Positions 8,533 to 17,137 of a DNA stretch of 64,000 nt are shown one piece after another. This DNA comes from JAAFJM01 sp964529175 (GTDB lineage Bacteria; Bacteroidota; Bacteroidia; UKL13-3). Positions within the stretch are counted from its first letter, which is position 1; each line of letters starts with the position of its first letter. A model generated the notes under the pieces. It ran no database searches. It saw only the letters and a program-made list of their open reading frames with translations, and was not told the DNA's origin. The translations under genes were made by a program, and so were the position numbers. The stretch is taken from positions 135,839 to 199,838 of the forward strand of contig CAZGVO010000010.1 in NCBI GenBank assembly GCA_964529175.1. The letters are read 5' to 3'.

Positions 8533-9198
8533 TTATAATGCCTCAATGAATTTAAGAAAGTAGTAAGTTCCTGTTTTTTTGCCATTCAAATTTTCTAAAC
8601 TGTCTGGAAAATACATTTGCCCCTCAATACGACCACCAGCTCGATATTTTACACCTTTATATAATGTGCTGATTTCATAGAATTGAACTTCATATCCTTT
8701 ATTATACCCGAGACTACTTTCTATTGATTTAAAAATAATGTAGTCAGAAGTTTTCTCTTTACTTAATTTTATTTTTACTTGAAAATCAATAATTTCTGAT
8801 TTTCCAATTTGCCTTGCCACCTGTCTTTTATACTCGCCAATCGCACCTGCCAAAGTGTAAGGTAAAAGAATACTTATCATTGATTGATAGCTAGGTATTG
8901 ATGTTGCCCAAAAGGCTTCAGTATCATAGAATCCTTCAAACGTAATTGTTCCCTTTGAATTTTTGTAGTCAACTTTAATTATAGCATCGCAAATATTTGA
9001 GCTACTTGGGTTTTCGCTAGTTGCTTGGTTTAAAATTGAAATTAAATATTTTTTATTCTTTTTAAATGCATCTGCTACATTTTTGCTTAGCCCATTAACA
9101 CTGATTTCTTGAATACAACTTTCTTGAAATTGTTGGCTATATGTTGGTTGAAAAATAAGAGAGAATAGTATTCCTGTCAAAATTAGTTTTAGTTTCAT
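8533..9198 (-). CDS. secreted/periplasmic protein of unknown function
   Basis: A 221-residue protein with a typical Sec signal peptide: MKLKLILTGILFSLIFQ then cleavage probably after PTYS. There is no lipobox and no further membrane helix, so the mature protein should be periplasmic or secreted. The mature part is mixed alpha/beta with several aromatic strands (ITFEGFYDTEAFWAT, GYEVQFYEISTLYKG). I recognise no family. It is the first gene of a two-gene minus-strand unit with the protein ending at 8011. Confidence 0.55.
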   Translation of the reverse strand: MKLKLILTGILFSLIFQPTYSQQFQESCIQEISVNGLSKNVADAFKKNKKYLISILNQATSENPSSSNICDAIIKVDYKNSKGTITFEGFYDTEAFWATSIPSYQSMISILLPYTLAGAIGEYKRQVARQIGKSEIIDFQVKIKLSKEKTSDYIIFKSIESSLGYNKGYEVQFYEISTLYKGVKYRAGGRIEGQMYFPDSLENLNGKKTGTYYFLKFIEAL

Positions 9199-9533
9199 TG
9201 ATTTCTATTTTAGTTTTTGTCCTTACGTTGTATTTAATAGCTTACTTATAAATAATTTATATAAGAAGTTTTTCCCCTAAAAACTTCTCCAATCCACCCA
9301 AATTTAGCTGGCTTGGAGCAATTTTAGTTCGCTTTTCTTTCCCACAATTATATTCAATTGTTTTGAAAACAGATTTGGTATTTACTTTTTTAATAGAAAT
9401 TTCTGGATTATAAGGAAATAATTATTCTAAAAAATTACCACGAAAAATGGTTGTTAACATTTAATGCATAGTTTAAAAATGGCTACAAATTTTACCAGTA
9501 AATAAACTTAATTTAGCAGCTTAATTAGTAAAA
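9199..9533. other. 335-base intergenic stretch between divergent genes
   Basis: It holds the start regions of the minus-strand secreted-protein gene and of dnaE. Apart from the possible gene remnant at 9257-9460 and a 10-bp perfect hairpin at 9264-9288 (AGAAGTTTTT, loop CCCCT, AAAAACTTCT), I see nothing definite. No exact TAnnTTTG box lies close to dnaE; TTAATTTAG at about 9509-9517 is the nearest approximation. Confidence 0.5.
9257..9460 (-). pseudogene. possible remnant of a small gene with an in-frame stop
   Basis: On the minus strand an ATG at 9460 opens MLTTIFRGNFLE, hits TAA at 9424-9422, and the same frame then stays open for another 54 codons (beginning LFPYNPEISIKKV, ending GEKLLI) to a stop at 9257. 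The peptide composition looks protein-like (YNCGKEKRTKIAPSQ). Against it: AT-rich intergenic DNA can stay open by chance, I recognise no family, and the last codons coincide with a perfect hairpin. Treat as tentative. Confidence 0.25.
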
Positions 9534-12500
9534 ATGCAGTTTTCTCATTTACACGTTCATACCCAATTTTCGTTGCTCGATGGAGCAGCTGAAATTGGTA
9601 ATTTATATAAAAAAGCAGCTAAAGATAATATGCCTGCTATTGCCATTACAGACCATGGTAATATGTTCGGTGCATTTCAATTTGTGGCCGAAGCTTACAA
9701 GCATAAAAACGATGATGGTTCATTAAAGGTTAAACCCATTGTTGGTTGTGAGTTTTATGTGGTGCCTGATAGAAGCAAAAAAATATTTACCAAAGAGGAT
9801 AAAGACAAGCGAAATCATCAATTGCTTTTAGCCAAAAATGCTGAAGGATATAAGAATTTAATCAAACTTTGTTCGCTTGGCTATATGGAGGGAATGTATG
9901 GTAAATATCCTCGAATTGATAAAGAACTTATTTTAAAACACCATAAGGGATTAATTGCTACTACTTGTTGTTTGGGTGCTATGGTACCACAAACCATTTT
10001 GAAAAAAGGCGAGGCCGAAGGCGAAAAAGAATTTAAATGGTGGCTCGATTTATTTGGCGAAGATTACTACATAGAAATGCAACGCCACGATATCAAAGAG
10101 CAAAATGAGGTAAACGAAGTGTTGATGAAGTTTGCGGCTAAGTACAATGTAAAAGTTATTGCCTCAAACGATTCTCATTATGTTGATCAACAAGATGCCA
10201 ATGCACACGATATTTTGCTTTGTATCAATACAGGTTCATTGCAAAGCACACCAACTCTAAAAGATTTTTCTGACGATGATGTAAGTATAAAAGGCCGAAG
10301 ATTTGCATTTGCAAACGATCAATTTTATTTTAAAACAACTGAGGAAATGAGCACGCTTTTTAGCGATATTCCTCAAGCTATTGATAACACAAACGAAATT
10401 GTTGGTAAAATAGAAACACTCGATTTAAAGCGAGATGTGTTATTGCCTAATTTCGAAATACCAACTCAATTTCAAACCCAAGATCAGTATTTACGACATT
10501 TAACATACGAAGGTGCCCGCCAACGTTACAGCGAGTTAACGCCAGCCATTGAAGAACGTATCAATTTTGAATTACATACCATTGAAACGATGGGTTTTGT
10601 GGGGTATTTTTTAATTGTTATGGATTTTATAAAAGCGGGTAGAGATTTGGGCGTTTTTATTGGTCCTGGTCGTGGTTCGGCTGCTGGAAGTGTGGTGGCT
10701 TTTTGTATTGGAATTACCAATATTGACCCAATAAAATATGAATTACTTTTTGAACGTTTTTTAAATCCTGATAGAAAGTCGTTACCCGATATTGATACCG
10801 ATTTTGATGATGTGGGAAGACAAAAAGTAATTGATTATGTAATTCAAAAATACGGACGAAACCAGGTGGCTCAAATTGTAACTTATGGTACAATGGCAGC
10901 TAAATCAAGTATTAAGGATGTTTCGCGCGTTTTAGATTTGCCTTTGGCCGATGCCAATGCATTGGCTAAATTGGTTCCTTCAAAACCCGGAATTAACCTT
11001 GGAAGGCTTTTAAAAGCACCTTTAGAGGGTGAAAAAAGTTTAAAAGAAAAAGAAGGCTTAGAGGGAGATGATTTAGAAAATGTAAAAAAACTCAGGTTGC
11101 TTTACGATGGAAATGATTTGCAATCGCGAGTGCTCAAAGAAGCTGAAAAGTTAGAAGGTTCGGTTCGTGGAACTGGTGTACATGCTGCAGGTTTAATTAT
11201 TGCGCCTTGCGATTTAACCGATTTAATTCCGGTGGCTGTAGCCAAAGATTCTGATTTATTGGTAACTCAATTTGAAGGAAAAGTAATTGAAGATGCTGGT
11301 GTAATTAAAATGGATTTTTTAGGTTTAAAGAATTTAACCATTTTAAAAAACGCACTTCGATTTATAAAAGAAAATCATGGAGTAGAAATTTTATTGGATG
11401 AAATTCCTTTAGATGATCAAAAAACATACGAAACTATTTTCCAAAAAGGTGATACCAATGGCGTGTTTCAGTTTGAAAGTGCTGGAATGCAAAAGCATTT
11501 AAAGGATTTAAAACCCGATAAGTTTGACGATTTAGTGGCTATGAACGCTTTGTATCGTCCGGGCCCAATTGCTTATATTCCAACTTATATTGCTAGGAAA
11601 CATGGAACCGAAAAAATTGAATACGATTTGCCAGAAATGCAAGAGTATTTGGAATCAACTTACGGAGTAACTGTGTTTCAAGAGCAAGTAATGTTGCTTT
11701 CACAAAAAATTGGTAATTTTACCAAAGGTGATGCAGATACTTTGCGTAAAGCAATGGGTAAAAAAGACCGTAAAACCCTTGATAAAATGAAGGGTAAGTT
11801 TTTAGATGGAGCTACTGCAAATGGCCATCCGGCTGAGGTTTTAGAAAAAATTTGGAAAGATTGGGAAGCATTTGCCCAGTATGCATTTAATAAATCGCAC
11901 TCGGTTTGTTATGCTTATGTAGCTTTTCATACTGCGTATTTAAAAACACATTATCCTGAAGAATTTATGGCTGCCACGCTCGATAATGCTTCGGGCGATA
12001 TTGATCAAATATCGTTTTTTATGGAAGAGTGCAAGCGCATGAATTTGAATATTTTTGGTCCTGATGTAAATAAATCGGAAGTTACTTTTTCGGTTAATAA
12101 AGAAGGAGAATTGCGTTTTGGATTAGGAGCAATAAAAGGAGTTGGCGAGGCTGCTGTTGAAGAAATTATTGCTGAGCGCAAAAAAAATGGTCCATATAAA
12201 AGTATTTTTGATTTAACAAAACGTGTAAACTTACGAGCAGTGAATAAAAAAACGCTTGAAGGTTTGGCATACGGAGGGGCCTTTGATTGTTTTGAAGGAA
12301 CCCATAGAGCGCAATATTTTTCGTTGGTTGATGATTCTACTATCATTGAAAAGGCCATTCGATTTGGAAATGCTGCACAAGCTAACGAAAGTAATAATCA
12401 GCAAAGTTTATTTGGTGGTGGAGTTTCAATAAGTTTACCAGAACCAACTATTCCTGCGGCTGATACTTGGAGTTTGATGGAGCAACTTAAAAAGGAAAAG

Positions 12501-13118
12501 GAAGTAATTGGTATCTATTTGTCAGGCCATCCACTTGATCCATTTAAGATAGAGATAGACAAATTGTCTTCTCATCCATTAAGCGAATTAAAAGATTTAA
12601 AACCACTAAAAGGAATAGCCGAAATAAAAATTATTGGTGTGGTAGCATCTGTAAATCATAGAATTAGTAAAATGGGTAAACCATTTGGTAGTTTTGTTTT
12701 TGAAGATTTAACAGGAACTTTTGAAATGCCATTATTTGGCGAAAATTATTTGAATTATAAAAAGTTTTTAGAACCAGGTTATTACCTATTTATAAAAGGT
12801 AGGGTTGATAATAGATGGGGTAAGGAAGATGATTTTGAATTTAAGATAAACTCAATAGAAATGCTGCCCGAAATAAGAGAAAAGTACTTTAAAACGGTTA
12901 ACTTAGAAATAGAGTTAGATGAATTAAATGACAATTTGGTTTCAATAATTTATGAAAAAATTAAAAACAATTCTGGTTCAGCTTTGCTTAATTTTATAAT
13001 AACCAATAAGAAAGAACAGTTAGCTATTAGTATGAGGTCAAGCAAGTACAAGGTTTCATTAACTAATGAAATGCTTCAAACGTTTGATGAATTGGGCTTA
13101 ACTTATAAATTAAACTAA
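9534..13118 (+). CDS. dnaE: DNA polymerase III alpha subunit
   Basis: Replicative polymerase, 1194 residues (E. coli 1160). Order of parts: N-terminal PHP domain starting HLHVHTQFSLLDG at residues 5-17; polymerase palm with GPGRGSAAGS near 380 and the catalytic Asp motif PDIDTDFDD near 420, third Asp in KMDFLGL near 597; finger region with VFQEQVMLL; helix-hairpin-helix near 885 (FGLGAIKGVG); and an OB fold near 1040-1110 (KPFGSFVFEDLTG). A late segment after the OB fold is short. ATG start at 9534 directly precedes the PHP domain. It is followed, after a 108-base gap, by the thioredoxin gene. Confidence 0.97.
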   Translation: MQFSHLHVHTQFSLLDGAAEIGNLYKKAAKDNMPAIAITDHGNMFGAFQFVAEAYKHKNDDGSLKVKPIVGCEFYVVPDRSKKIFTKEDKDKRNHQLLLAKNAEGYKNLIKLCSLGYMEGMYGKYPRIDKELILKHHKGLIATTCCLGAMVPQTILKKGEAEGEKEFKWWLDLFGEDYYIEMQRHDIKEQNEVNEVLMKFAAKYNVKVIASNDSHYVDQQDANAHDILLCINTGSLQSTPTLKDFSDDDVSIKGRRFAFANDQFYFKTTEEMSTLFSDIPQAIDNTNEIVGKIETLDLKRDVLLPNFEIPTQFQTQDQYLRHLTYEGARQRYSELTPAIEERINFELHTIETMGFVGYFLIVMDFIKAGRDLGVFIGPGRGSAAGSVVAFCIGITNIDPIKYELLFERFLNPDRKSLPDIDTDFDDVGRQKVIDYVIQKYGRNQVAQIVTYGTMAAKSSIKDVSRVLDLPLADANALAKLVPSKPGINLGRLLKAPLEGEKSLKEKEGLEGDDLENVKKLRLLYDGNDLQSRVLKEAEKLEGSVRGTGVHAAGLIIAPCDLTDLIPVAVAKDSDLLVTQFEGKVIEDAGVIKMDFLGLKNLTILKNALRFIKENHGVEILLDEIPLDDQKTYETIFQKGDTNGVFQFESAGMQKHLKDLKPDKFDDLVAMNALYRPGPIAYIPTYIARKHGTEKIEYDLPEMQEYLESTYGVTVFQEQVMLLSQKIGNFTKGDADTLRKAMGKKDRKTLDKMKGKFLDGATANGHPAEVLEKIWKDWEAFAQYAFNKSHSVCYAYVAFHTAYLKTHYPEEFMAATLDNASGDIDQISFFMEECKRMNLNIFGPDVNKSEVTFSVNKEGELRFGLGAIKGVGEAAVEEIIAERKKNGPYKSIFDLTKRVNLRAVNKKTLEGLAYGGAFDCFEGTHRAQYFSLVDDSTIIEKAIRFGNAAQANESNNQQSLFGGGVSISLPEPTIPAADTWSLMEQLKKEKEVIGIYLSGHPLDPFKIEIDKLSSHPLSELKDLKPLKGIAEIKIIGVVASVNHRISKMGKPFGSFVFEDLTGTFEMPLFGENYLNYKKFLEPGYYLFIKGRVDNRWGKEDDFEFKINSIEMLPEIREKYFKTVNLEIELDELNDNLVSIIYEKIKNNSGSALLNFIITNKKEQLAISMRSSKYKVSLTNEMLQTFDELGLTYKLN

Positions 13119-13226
13119 AAAATAATAATAGCTTGATTTATAAAATGAACTGACAAATTGTTTGCATTTTATAAATTGGGTTTTAAATTGCACAATCAAA
13201 ATATATCAATAATTAAAAATAAAATT

Positions 13227-13547
13227 ATGGCAGTAGAAATAAATGACGCAAACTTTGAAGAGTTAGTTTTAAAATCTTCAGTTCCAGTATTAGTAGATTT
13301 TTGGGCAGAATGGTGTGGTCCTTGCCGCATGGTAGGTCCTGTAGTAGATGAATTACATAAAGAATACGAAGGAAAAGCATTAATTGGTAAAGTTAACGTT
13401 GACTTTAACCCAAAAATTGCTACCGATTATGGCATTATGAGTATTCCAGCTTTGTTATACTTTAAAGATGGTAAATTAGTAGACAAACAAGTAGGAGCAG
13501 TTCCAAAACATATTTTGGCTGGTAAGTTAGATGCTCAACTTGCTTAA
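13227..13547 (+). CDS. trxA: thioredoxin
   Basis: A 106-residue cytoplasmic thiol-disulfide reductase that reduces ribonucleotide reductase and other targets with electrons from thioredoxin reductase. Active site WCGPC is at residues 29-33, and the cis-proline loop SIPA is near 73-76. The ATG at 13227 gives the usual family length; an in-frame TTG at 13158 would add 23 residues with no counterpart in thioredoxins. It has its own strong terminator. Confidence 0.95.
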   Translation: MAVEINDANFEELVLKSSVPVLVDFWAEWCGPCRMVGPVVDELHKEYEGKALIGKVNVDFNPKIATDYGIMSIPALLYFKDGKLVDKQVGAVPKHILAGKLDAQLA

Positions 13548-13570
13548 TATTTAAAAATTATAAATTATTA

Positions 13571-13605
13571 AATCCCTTCAAAATTATTGAAGGGATTTTT
13601 TATTT
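13571..13605 (+). terminator. terminator of trxA
   Basis: A perfect 11-bp stem AATCCCTTCAA against TTGAAGGGATT (13571-13581, 13587-13597), 5-base loop, then TTTTTTATTTTT. It ends only about ten bases before the start codon of the next gene. Confidence 0.9.
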
Positions 13606-13614
13606 TTACACACT

Positions 13615-14523
13615 TTGGAAAATAAGATAACAGAATATAATTTACTTCAAACAGGGAACCTTGAGTTGCTTGCAAAACAAGTAGTAGAAGGCTTTATAAC
13701 AGGTTTGCATAAAAGTCCGTTTCATGGCTTTAGTGTTGAGTTTGCTGAGCATAGGCAATACAATAAAGGCGAAAGCATTAAGCATATAGATTGGAAATTA
13801 TTTGGTAAAACTGAGAAGCTTTACACCAAACGTTATGAAGAAGAAACCAATTTAAGGTGTTATTTGGTTATTGATGATTCTTCGTCCATGTATTTTCCAA
13901 ACGAAGGGGTAAATAAAATCCAATTTGCTGCTTATGCCTCCGCTTGTATTACTTATATGCTAAAAAAGCAACGAGATGCAGTTGGACTTAATGTAATTGA
14001 TAATGAGGTTTCATTCCAATCGCAAGCCAAATCAGGTTCAGTTCATATTAAAATGATTTTTAATGAGTTGAATAAACTTGTTGAAGCCAAAAATAAGAAT
14101 GTTGGAAGTAATTTAGCAGTAGGATTGCATCATATTGCTGAAACTATTCATAAACGTTCGTTGGTTATCATTTTTACTGATATGTTTAGCAATGATAATT
14201 TGGAAAAAATATTTGAATCTATTCAACATTTAAAATACAATAAACATGAAGTAATTATTTTTCATGTGGCCGATAAAAAATTAGAAATGGATTTTGATTT
14301 TGTTAAACGTCCGTATATTTTTATTGATAGCGAAACCAATGAACAACTGAAACTTCATTCAAATTTGGTAGCTGATGATTATAAAAAATTGGTAGCCGAT
14401 TTTAAAGAAGAAATAAAACTTAAATGCGCTCAACTAAAAGTTGATTTTGTGGAAGCTTATATTGAAAATAACCTTGATCAAATACTGCTAAAATTTTTAC
14501 AAAAGAGAGAAAAAATGAAATAA
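13615..14523 (+). CDS. DUF58 / von Willebrand A-like domain protein
   Basis: A 302-residue cytoplasmic protein of the DUF58 family, which in Bacteroidota is commonly found with MoxR-type AAA ATPases. The N-terminal DUF58 signature is clear: SPFHGFSVEFAEHRQYNKGE near 37-56 and IDWKLFGKTEKLYTKRYEEE near 61-80. The VWA-like fold follows with a MIDAS-type DDSSSM near 91-96. No MoxR or VWA batA/batB gene is adjacent. The only start giving the full DUF58 region is TTG at 13615; no upstream in-frame ATG exists. The start lies just after the trxA terminator, leaving little room for a leader or promoter. Confidence 0.85.
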   Translation: MENKITEYNLLQTGNLELLAKQVVEGFITGLHKSPFHGFSVEFAEHRQYNKGESIKHIDWKLFGKTEKLYTKRYEEETNLRCYLVIDDSSSMYFPNEGVNKIQFAAYASACITYMLKKQRDAVGLNVIDNEVSFQSQAKSGSVHIKMIFNELNKLVEAKNKNVGSNLAVGLHHIAETIHKRSLVIIFTDMFSNDNLEKIFESIQHLKYNKHEVIIFHVADKKLEMDFDFVKRPYIFIDSETNEQLKLHSNLVADDYKKLVADFKEEIKLKCAQLKVDFVEAYIENNLDQILLKFLQKREKMK

Positions 14524-14562
14524 TACGACAAAATATTTTTTTTTCTATAAAAATGTCGTATT
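14522..14562. promoter_or_regulatory. candidate operator: 9-bp inverted repeat before the RES-Xre operon
   Basis: AATACGACA (14522-14530) and TGTCGTATT (14554-14562) are perfect inverted repeats with centres 32 bases apart, about three helical turns. The AT-rich spacer would contain the promoter. Position directly before an antitoxin with an HTH domain suggests an autoregulatory operator (inference). A terminator for the DUF58 gene is less likely because the loop is 23 bases and no T tract follows. Confidence 0.5.
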
Positions 14563-15085
14563 GTTGTGTGTGGGAAAAACGTATAAATCAACAAGAATAA
14601 ATAAAACATATGCTAGCACAGAACCAGTTTCTATGCTTGTGGAAGAAGCATTGGCAGGAGGTTATACTACACAAAACTCAATGCAATCTATTTTAAATTT
14701 AGCATCTAATTTTCAAAATGAAATGGATTTGGTTACACTTACCAGAAATGGTATTTTAAAACAAGCTGTTACCAATATGGCTGCTAAATTTGGCATAACT
14801 CAAGAAAAAATTTGTGAGTTGTTACATATGAGTGCTCGTAATTTTCAGCGTATAAAAGATAATGCTCCTTTGGATATTTATACATCGGAACAAACTATAG
14901 AAATGGCTAATGTTTATAGCAAAGCACATAAAATATTTATTGATGAAGAGGCCGTTAAGCAATGGTTTCAAACACCAAACTATGCTTTAGGTAATCAAAA
15001 ACCTTTAGATTTATTGGATACTAGTTTTGGCGTAAAAATGGTTTCAGATGTATTAGGCAGAATTGAACACGGTGTATTTTCATAA
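14561..15085 (+). CDS. Xre/MbcA/ParS-type antitoxin of a RES-Xre pair
   Basis: A 174-residue protein (from TTG 14561) with a helix-turn-helix near residues 78-100 (FGITQEKICELLHMSARNF) and a C-terminal Xre/MbcA/ParS toxin-binding domain near 123-171, whose hallmark blocks WFQTPNYALGNQKPLDLL and FGVKMVSDVLGRIEHG are clear. It should bind and neutralise the downstream RES toxin and repress its own promoter. The start is uncertain: TTG 14561, GTG 14570 and ATG 14633 (residue 25) are all in frame, and the first two overlap the right half of the inverted repeat. Its stop overlaps the toxin start (TAATG). Confidence 0.85.
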   Translation: MLCVGKTYKSTRINKTYASTEPVSMLVEEALAGGYTTQNSMQSILNLASNFQNEMDLVTLTRNGILKQAVTNMAAKFGITQEKICELLHMSARNFQRIKDNAPLDIYTSEQTIEMANVYSKAHKIFIDEEAVKQWFQTPNYALGNQKPLDLLDTSFGVKMVSDVLGRIEHGVFS

Positions 15086-15543
15086 TGCAATTATTTAGAT
15101 TTGGGATTGAAACTTATATAAATGATATAAGTGGATATGGAGCAAAATTATATGGAGGAAGATGGAATAATGTAGGTAATGCAATGCTTTACACTGCTTG
15201 CTCTCCTTCATTAGCTATGTTAGAATTTGTATGTAATGCAAGTGGAATAGCAAAAACTGTTCAGACAAGTTTGTTAACTTTAAAACTTGATAGCAAGGTA
15301 AAACTTGAACAATTAACCGTAAATGAGATGCCTGAAAATTGGCAAGATGTTCCTGCTCCAGATATTTTAAAAAGAATTGGTGATAATTGGCTTAAAGGTA
15401 ATACTTCAGTTGGTATAAAAGTTCCTTCGGCAGTAATGCCAATTGAGTTTAATGTGTTAATTAATCCTTTGCATAAAGATTTTTCAAAACTAACTATTGA
15501 AAATATAGTTAAAATGGATATTGATAAACGAATAATCAAATAA
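15085..15543 (+). CDS. RES-domain toxin
   Basis: A 152-residue RES-family protein; characterised members deplete NAD+ and are held in check by the Xre antitoxin. The family's conserved polar residues are present: Arg26 in YGGRWNNVG, Glu47 in AMLEFVC and Ser115 in KVPSAVMP. The C-terminal NVLINPLHKDF is also typical. The ATG shares its A with the antitoxin stop codon, indicating translational coupling. The gene looks intact. ispE follows after three bases, so read-through from the toxin-antitoxin promoter into an essential isoprenoid gene is possible. Confidence 0.88.
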   Translation: MQLFRFGIETYINDISGYGAKLYGGRWNNVGNAMLYTACSPSLAMLEFVCNASGIAKTVQTSLLTLKLDSKVKLEQLTVNEMPENWQDVPAPDILKRIGDNWLKGNTSVGIKVPSAVMPIEFNVLINPLHKDFSKLTIENIVKMDIDKRIIK

Positions 15544-15546
15544 AAG

Positions 15547-16371
15547 ATGATTGCATTTTCGAATTGTAAAATAAATTTAGGACTTCATATTATTAATAAA
15601 CGCGAAGATGGTTTTCATAACCTAGAAACTGTTTTTTATCCAATTCCTTTGGCCGATTCATTAGAGTTAATTGAAAATGATAGTAATTTATTTAACTCGG
15701 TTTCATTTAAATCTTTTGGTTTAAGTATTGATGGAAGTTTGGAGAATAATTTAATTGTAAAGGCATATCGTTTATTGGCTAATGATTTTAAACTGAAAGC
15801 AGTTGATTTTTATTTATTAAAAAATATACCAATGGGAGCTGGTTTGGGCGGTGGGAGTAGCAATGCTGCTTTTGCTTTAAAATTATTGAATAATAGTTTA
15901 GAGCTTAATTTATCTAATAATCAGCTTGAAAATTATGCTGCTATTTTGGGTAGCGATTGTGCTTTTTTTATTGAAAATAAACCAAGTTATGCCACAGGAA
16001 GAGGCGAGGTTTTAGAGTCAATAAATATTGATTTGAAAAGTTATTTTTTTGTATTAGTTAAACCTAATATTCATGTAAGTACGGCTGATGCTTTTGCCAA
16101 TGTTTATAAAAGAGGCGAAGGTTCAATATCTTTAAAAGAGTTAATTAAAAATCCTATTGAAAATTGGAATGGATTAATTGAAAACGATTTTGAAAAATCG
16201 GTTTTTAAGCACCATCCAAGTATTAGATTAATAAAAGAAAAGCTTTACGAAAATGGTGCTATTTATGCAAGTATGAGCGGAAGTGGCGCGAGTGTATTTG
16301 GGTTATTTAAAGACGAAATAGATTTAAAAGGCCAATTTGAAAACGATTTTTATTTTAGCTGCAAACTTTAG
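15547..16371 (+). CDS. ispE: 4-diphosphocytidyl-2-C-methyl-D-erythritol kinase
   Basis: GHMP-family kinase of the MEP isoprenoid pathway, phosphorylating CDP-methylerythritol at the 2-hydroxyl. In 274 residues the following are visible: KINLGLHI at 8-15, the ATP glycine loop PMGAGLGGGSSNAA at 95-108, LGSDCAFF near 134-141 with the catalytic Asp, and the C-terminal MSGSGASVFG. The start is ATG at 15547, three bases after the RES toxin stop. The 3' end overlaps the convergent ABC ATPase gene by four bases. Confidence 0.93.
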   Translation: MIAFSNCKINLGLHIINKREDGFHNLETVFYPIPLADSLELIENDSNLFNSVSFKSFGLSIDGSLENNLIVKAYRLLANDFKLKAVDFYLLKNIPMGAGLGGGSSNAAFALKLLNNSLELNLSNNQLENYAAILGSDCAFFIENKPSYATGRGEVLESINIDLKSYFFVLVKPNIHVSTADAFANVYKRGEGSISLKELIKNPIENWNGLIENDFEKSVFKHHPSIRLIKEKLYENGAIYASMSGSGASVFGLFKDEIDLKGQFENDFYFSCKL

Positions 16372-17054
16372 CTAATATTATCACTTTCTATTACACCATC
16401 TCTAAGTCTAACTATACGTTTAGCTCTTTTAGCAATATCTTCTTCGTGAGTTACTATAATTACTGTATTTCCCTTTTGGTGTATTTCCTCCAACAAGTCC
16501 ATAATTTCATGACTAGTTTTGGTATCTAAATTTCCTGTTGGTTCATCGGCTAAAATAATAGCAGGAGAGTTTACTAAAGCCCTTGCAATGGCTACTCTTT
16601 GGCGTTGTCCACCACTTAATTCGTTTGGTTTGTGTTCTACTCGCTCACCTAAACCAACGCTTTCTAATGCTTGTTTAGCTTTCGCTAATCTTTCAGCTTT
16701 TCCAATTCCAGCATATACCAATGGTAACGCCACATTTTCCAACGAACTATTGCGAGCCAGTAAGTTAAAAGTTTGAAAGATAAATCCAATTTCTTTGTTT
16801 CTTATTTCGGCTAATTCATTGTCTGTCATGTGGCTTACATCAGTGCCATTCAGTTTATAACTTCCGCGGCTTGGTGTATCTAAACAGCCCAAGATATTCA
16901 TTAAAGTAGATTTTCCTGAGCCGGAAGGTCCCATTAAAGCCACATATTCGCCTTTGGCTATTTTTAAATCTACACTTACCAAAGCATTAACTACTACTTC
17001 ACCAATTTTATACGTTTTTCCTATTCCATTTATATCAATTACTAAATTAGCCAT
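16368..17054 (-). CDS. ABC transporter ATPase of the LolD/MacB type
   Basis: A 228-residue nucleotide-binding subunit. It has Walker A GPSGSGKST at 42-50, Q-loop FQTFNLL near 94-100, signature ELSGGQRQRVAIARAL near 144, Walker B ILADEPTGNLD near 165 and H-loop VTHEE near 200. The NLD after Walker B and the overall pattern fit the LolD/MacB/YknY group, which works with FtsX-like permeases in lipoprotein release or efflux. No permease gene is next to it, so partner and substrate are unknown. It lies 83 bases after gatC on the same strand. Confidence 0.85.
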   Translation of the reverse strand: MANLVIDINGIGKTYKIGEVVVNALVSVDLKIAKGEYVALMGPSGSGKSTLMNILGCLDTPSRGSYKLNGTDVSHMTDNELAEIRNKEIGFIFQTFNLLARNSSLENVALPLVYAGIGKAERLAKAKQALESVGLGERVEHKPNELSGGQRQRVAIARALVNSPAIILADEPTGNLDTKTSHEIMDLLEEIHQKGNTVIIVTHEEDIAKRAKRIVRLRDGVIESDNIS

Positions 17055-17137
17055 GCTTTTATATTTTGGTTTTGATGCAATAAAATAAATTATTACTTAT
17101 GGTTATTCCTTTTTTTGATAGAAGGGAAAACAAGGTG

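Noticed and set aside
9264..9288. Perfect 10-bp hairpin as a terminator
   Set aside because: It lies upstream of the minus-strand gene and of dnaE, with no T tract and no gene end nearby, unless the tentative remnant is real.
13158..13226. TTG start extending thioredoxin by 23 residues
   Set aside because: No counterpart in thioredoxins, which begin a few residues before the first strand.
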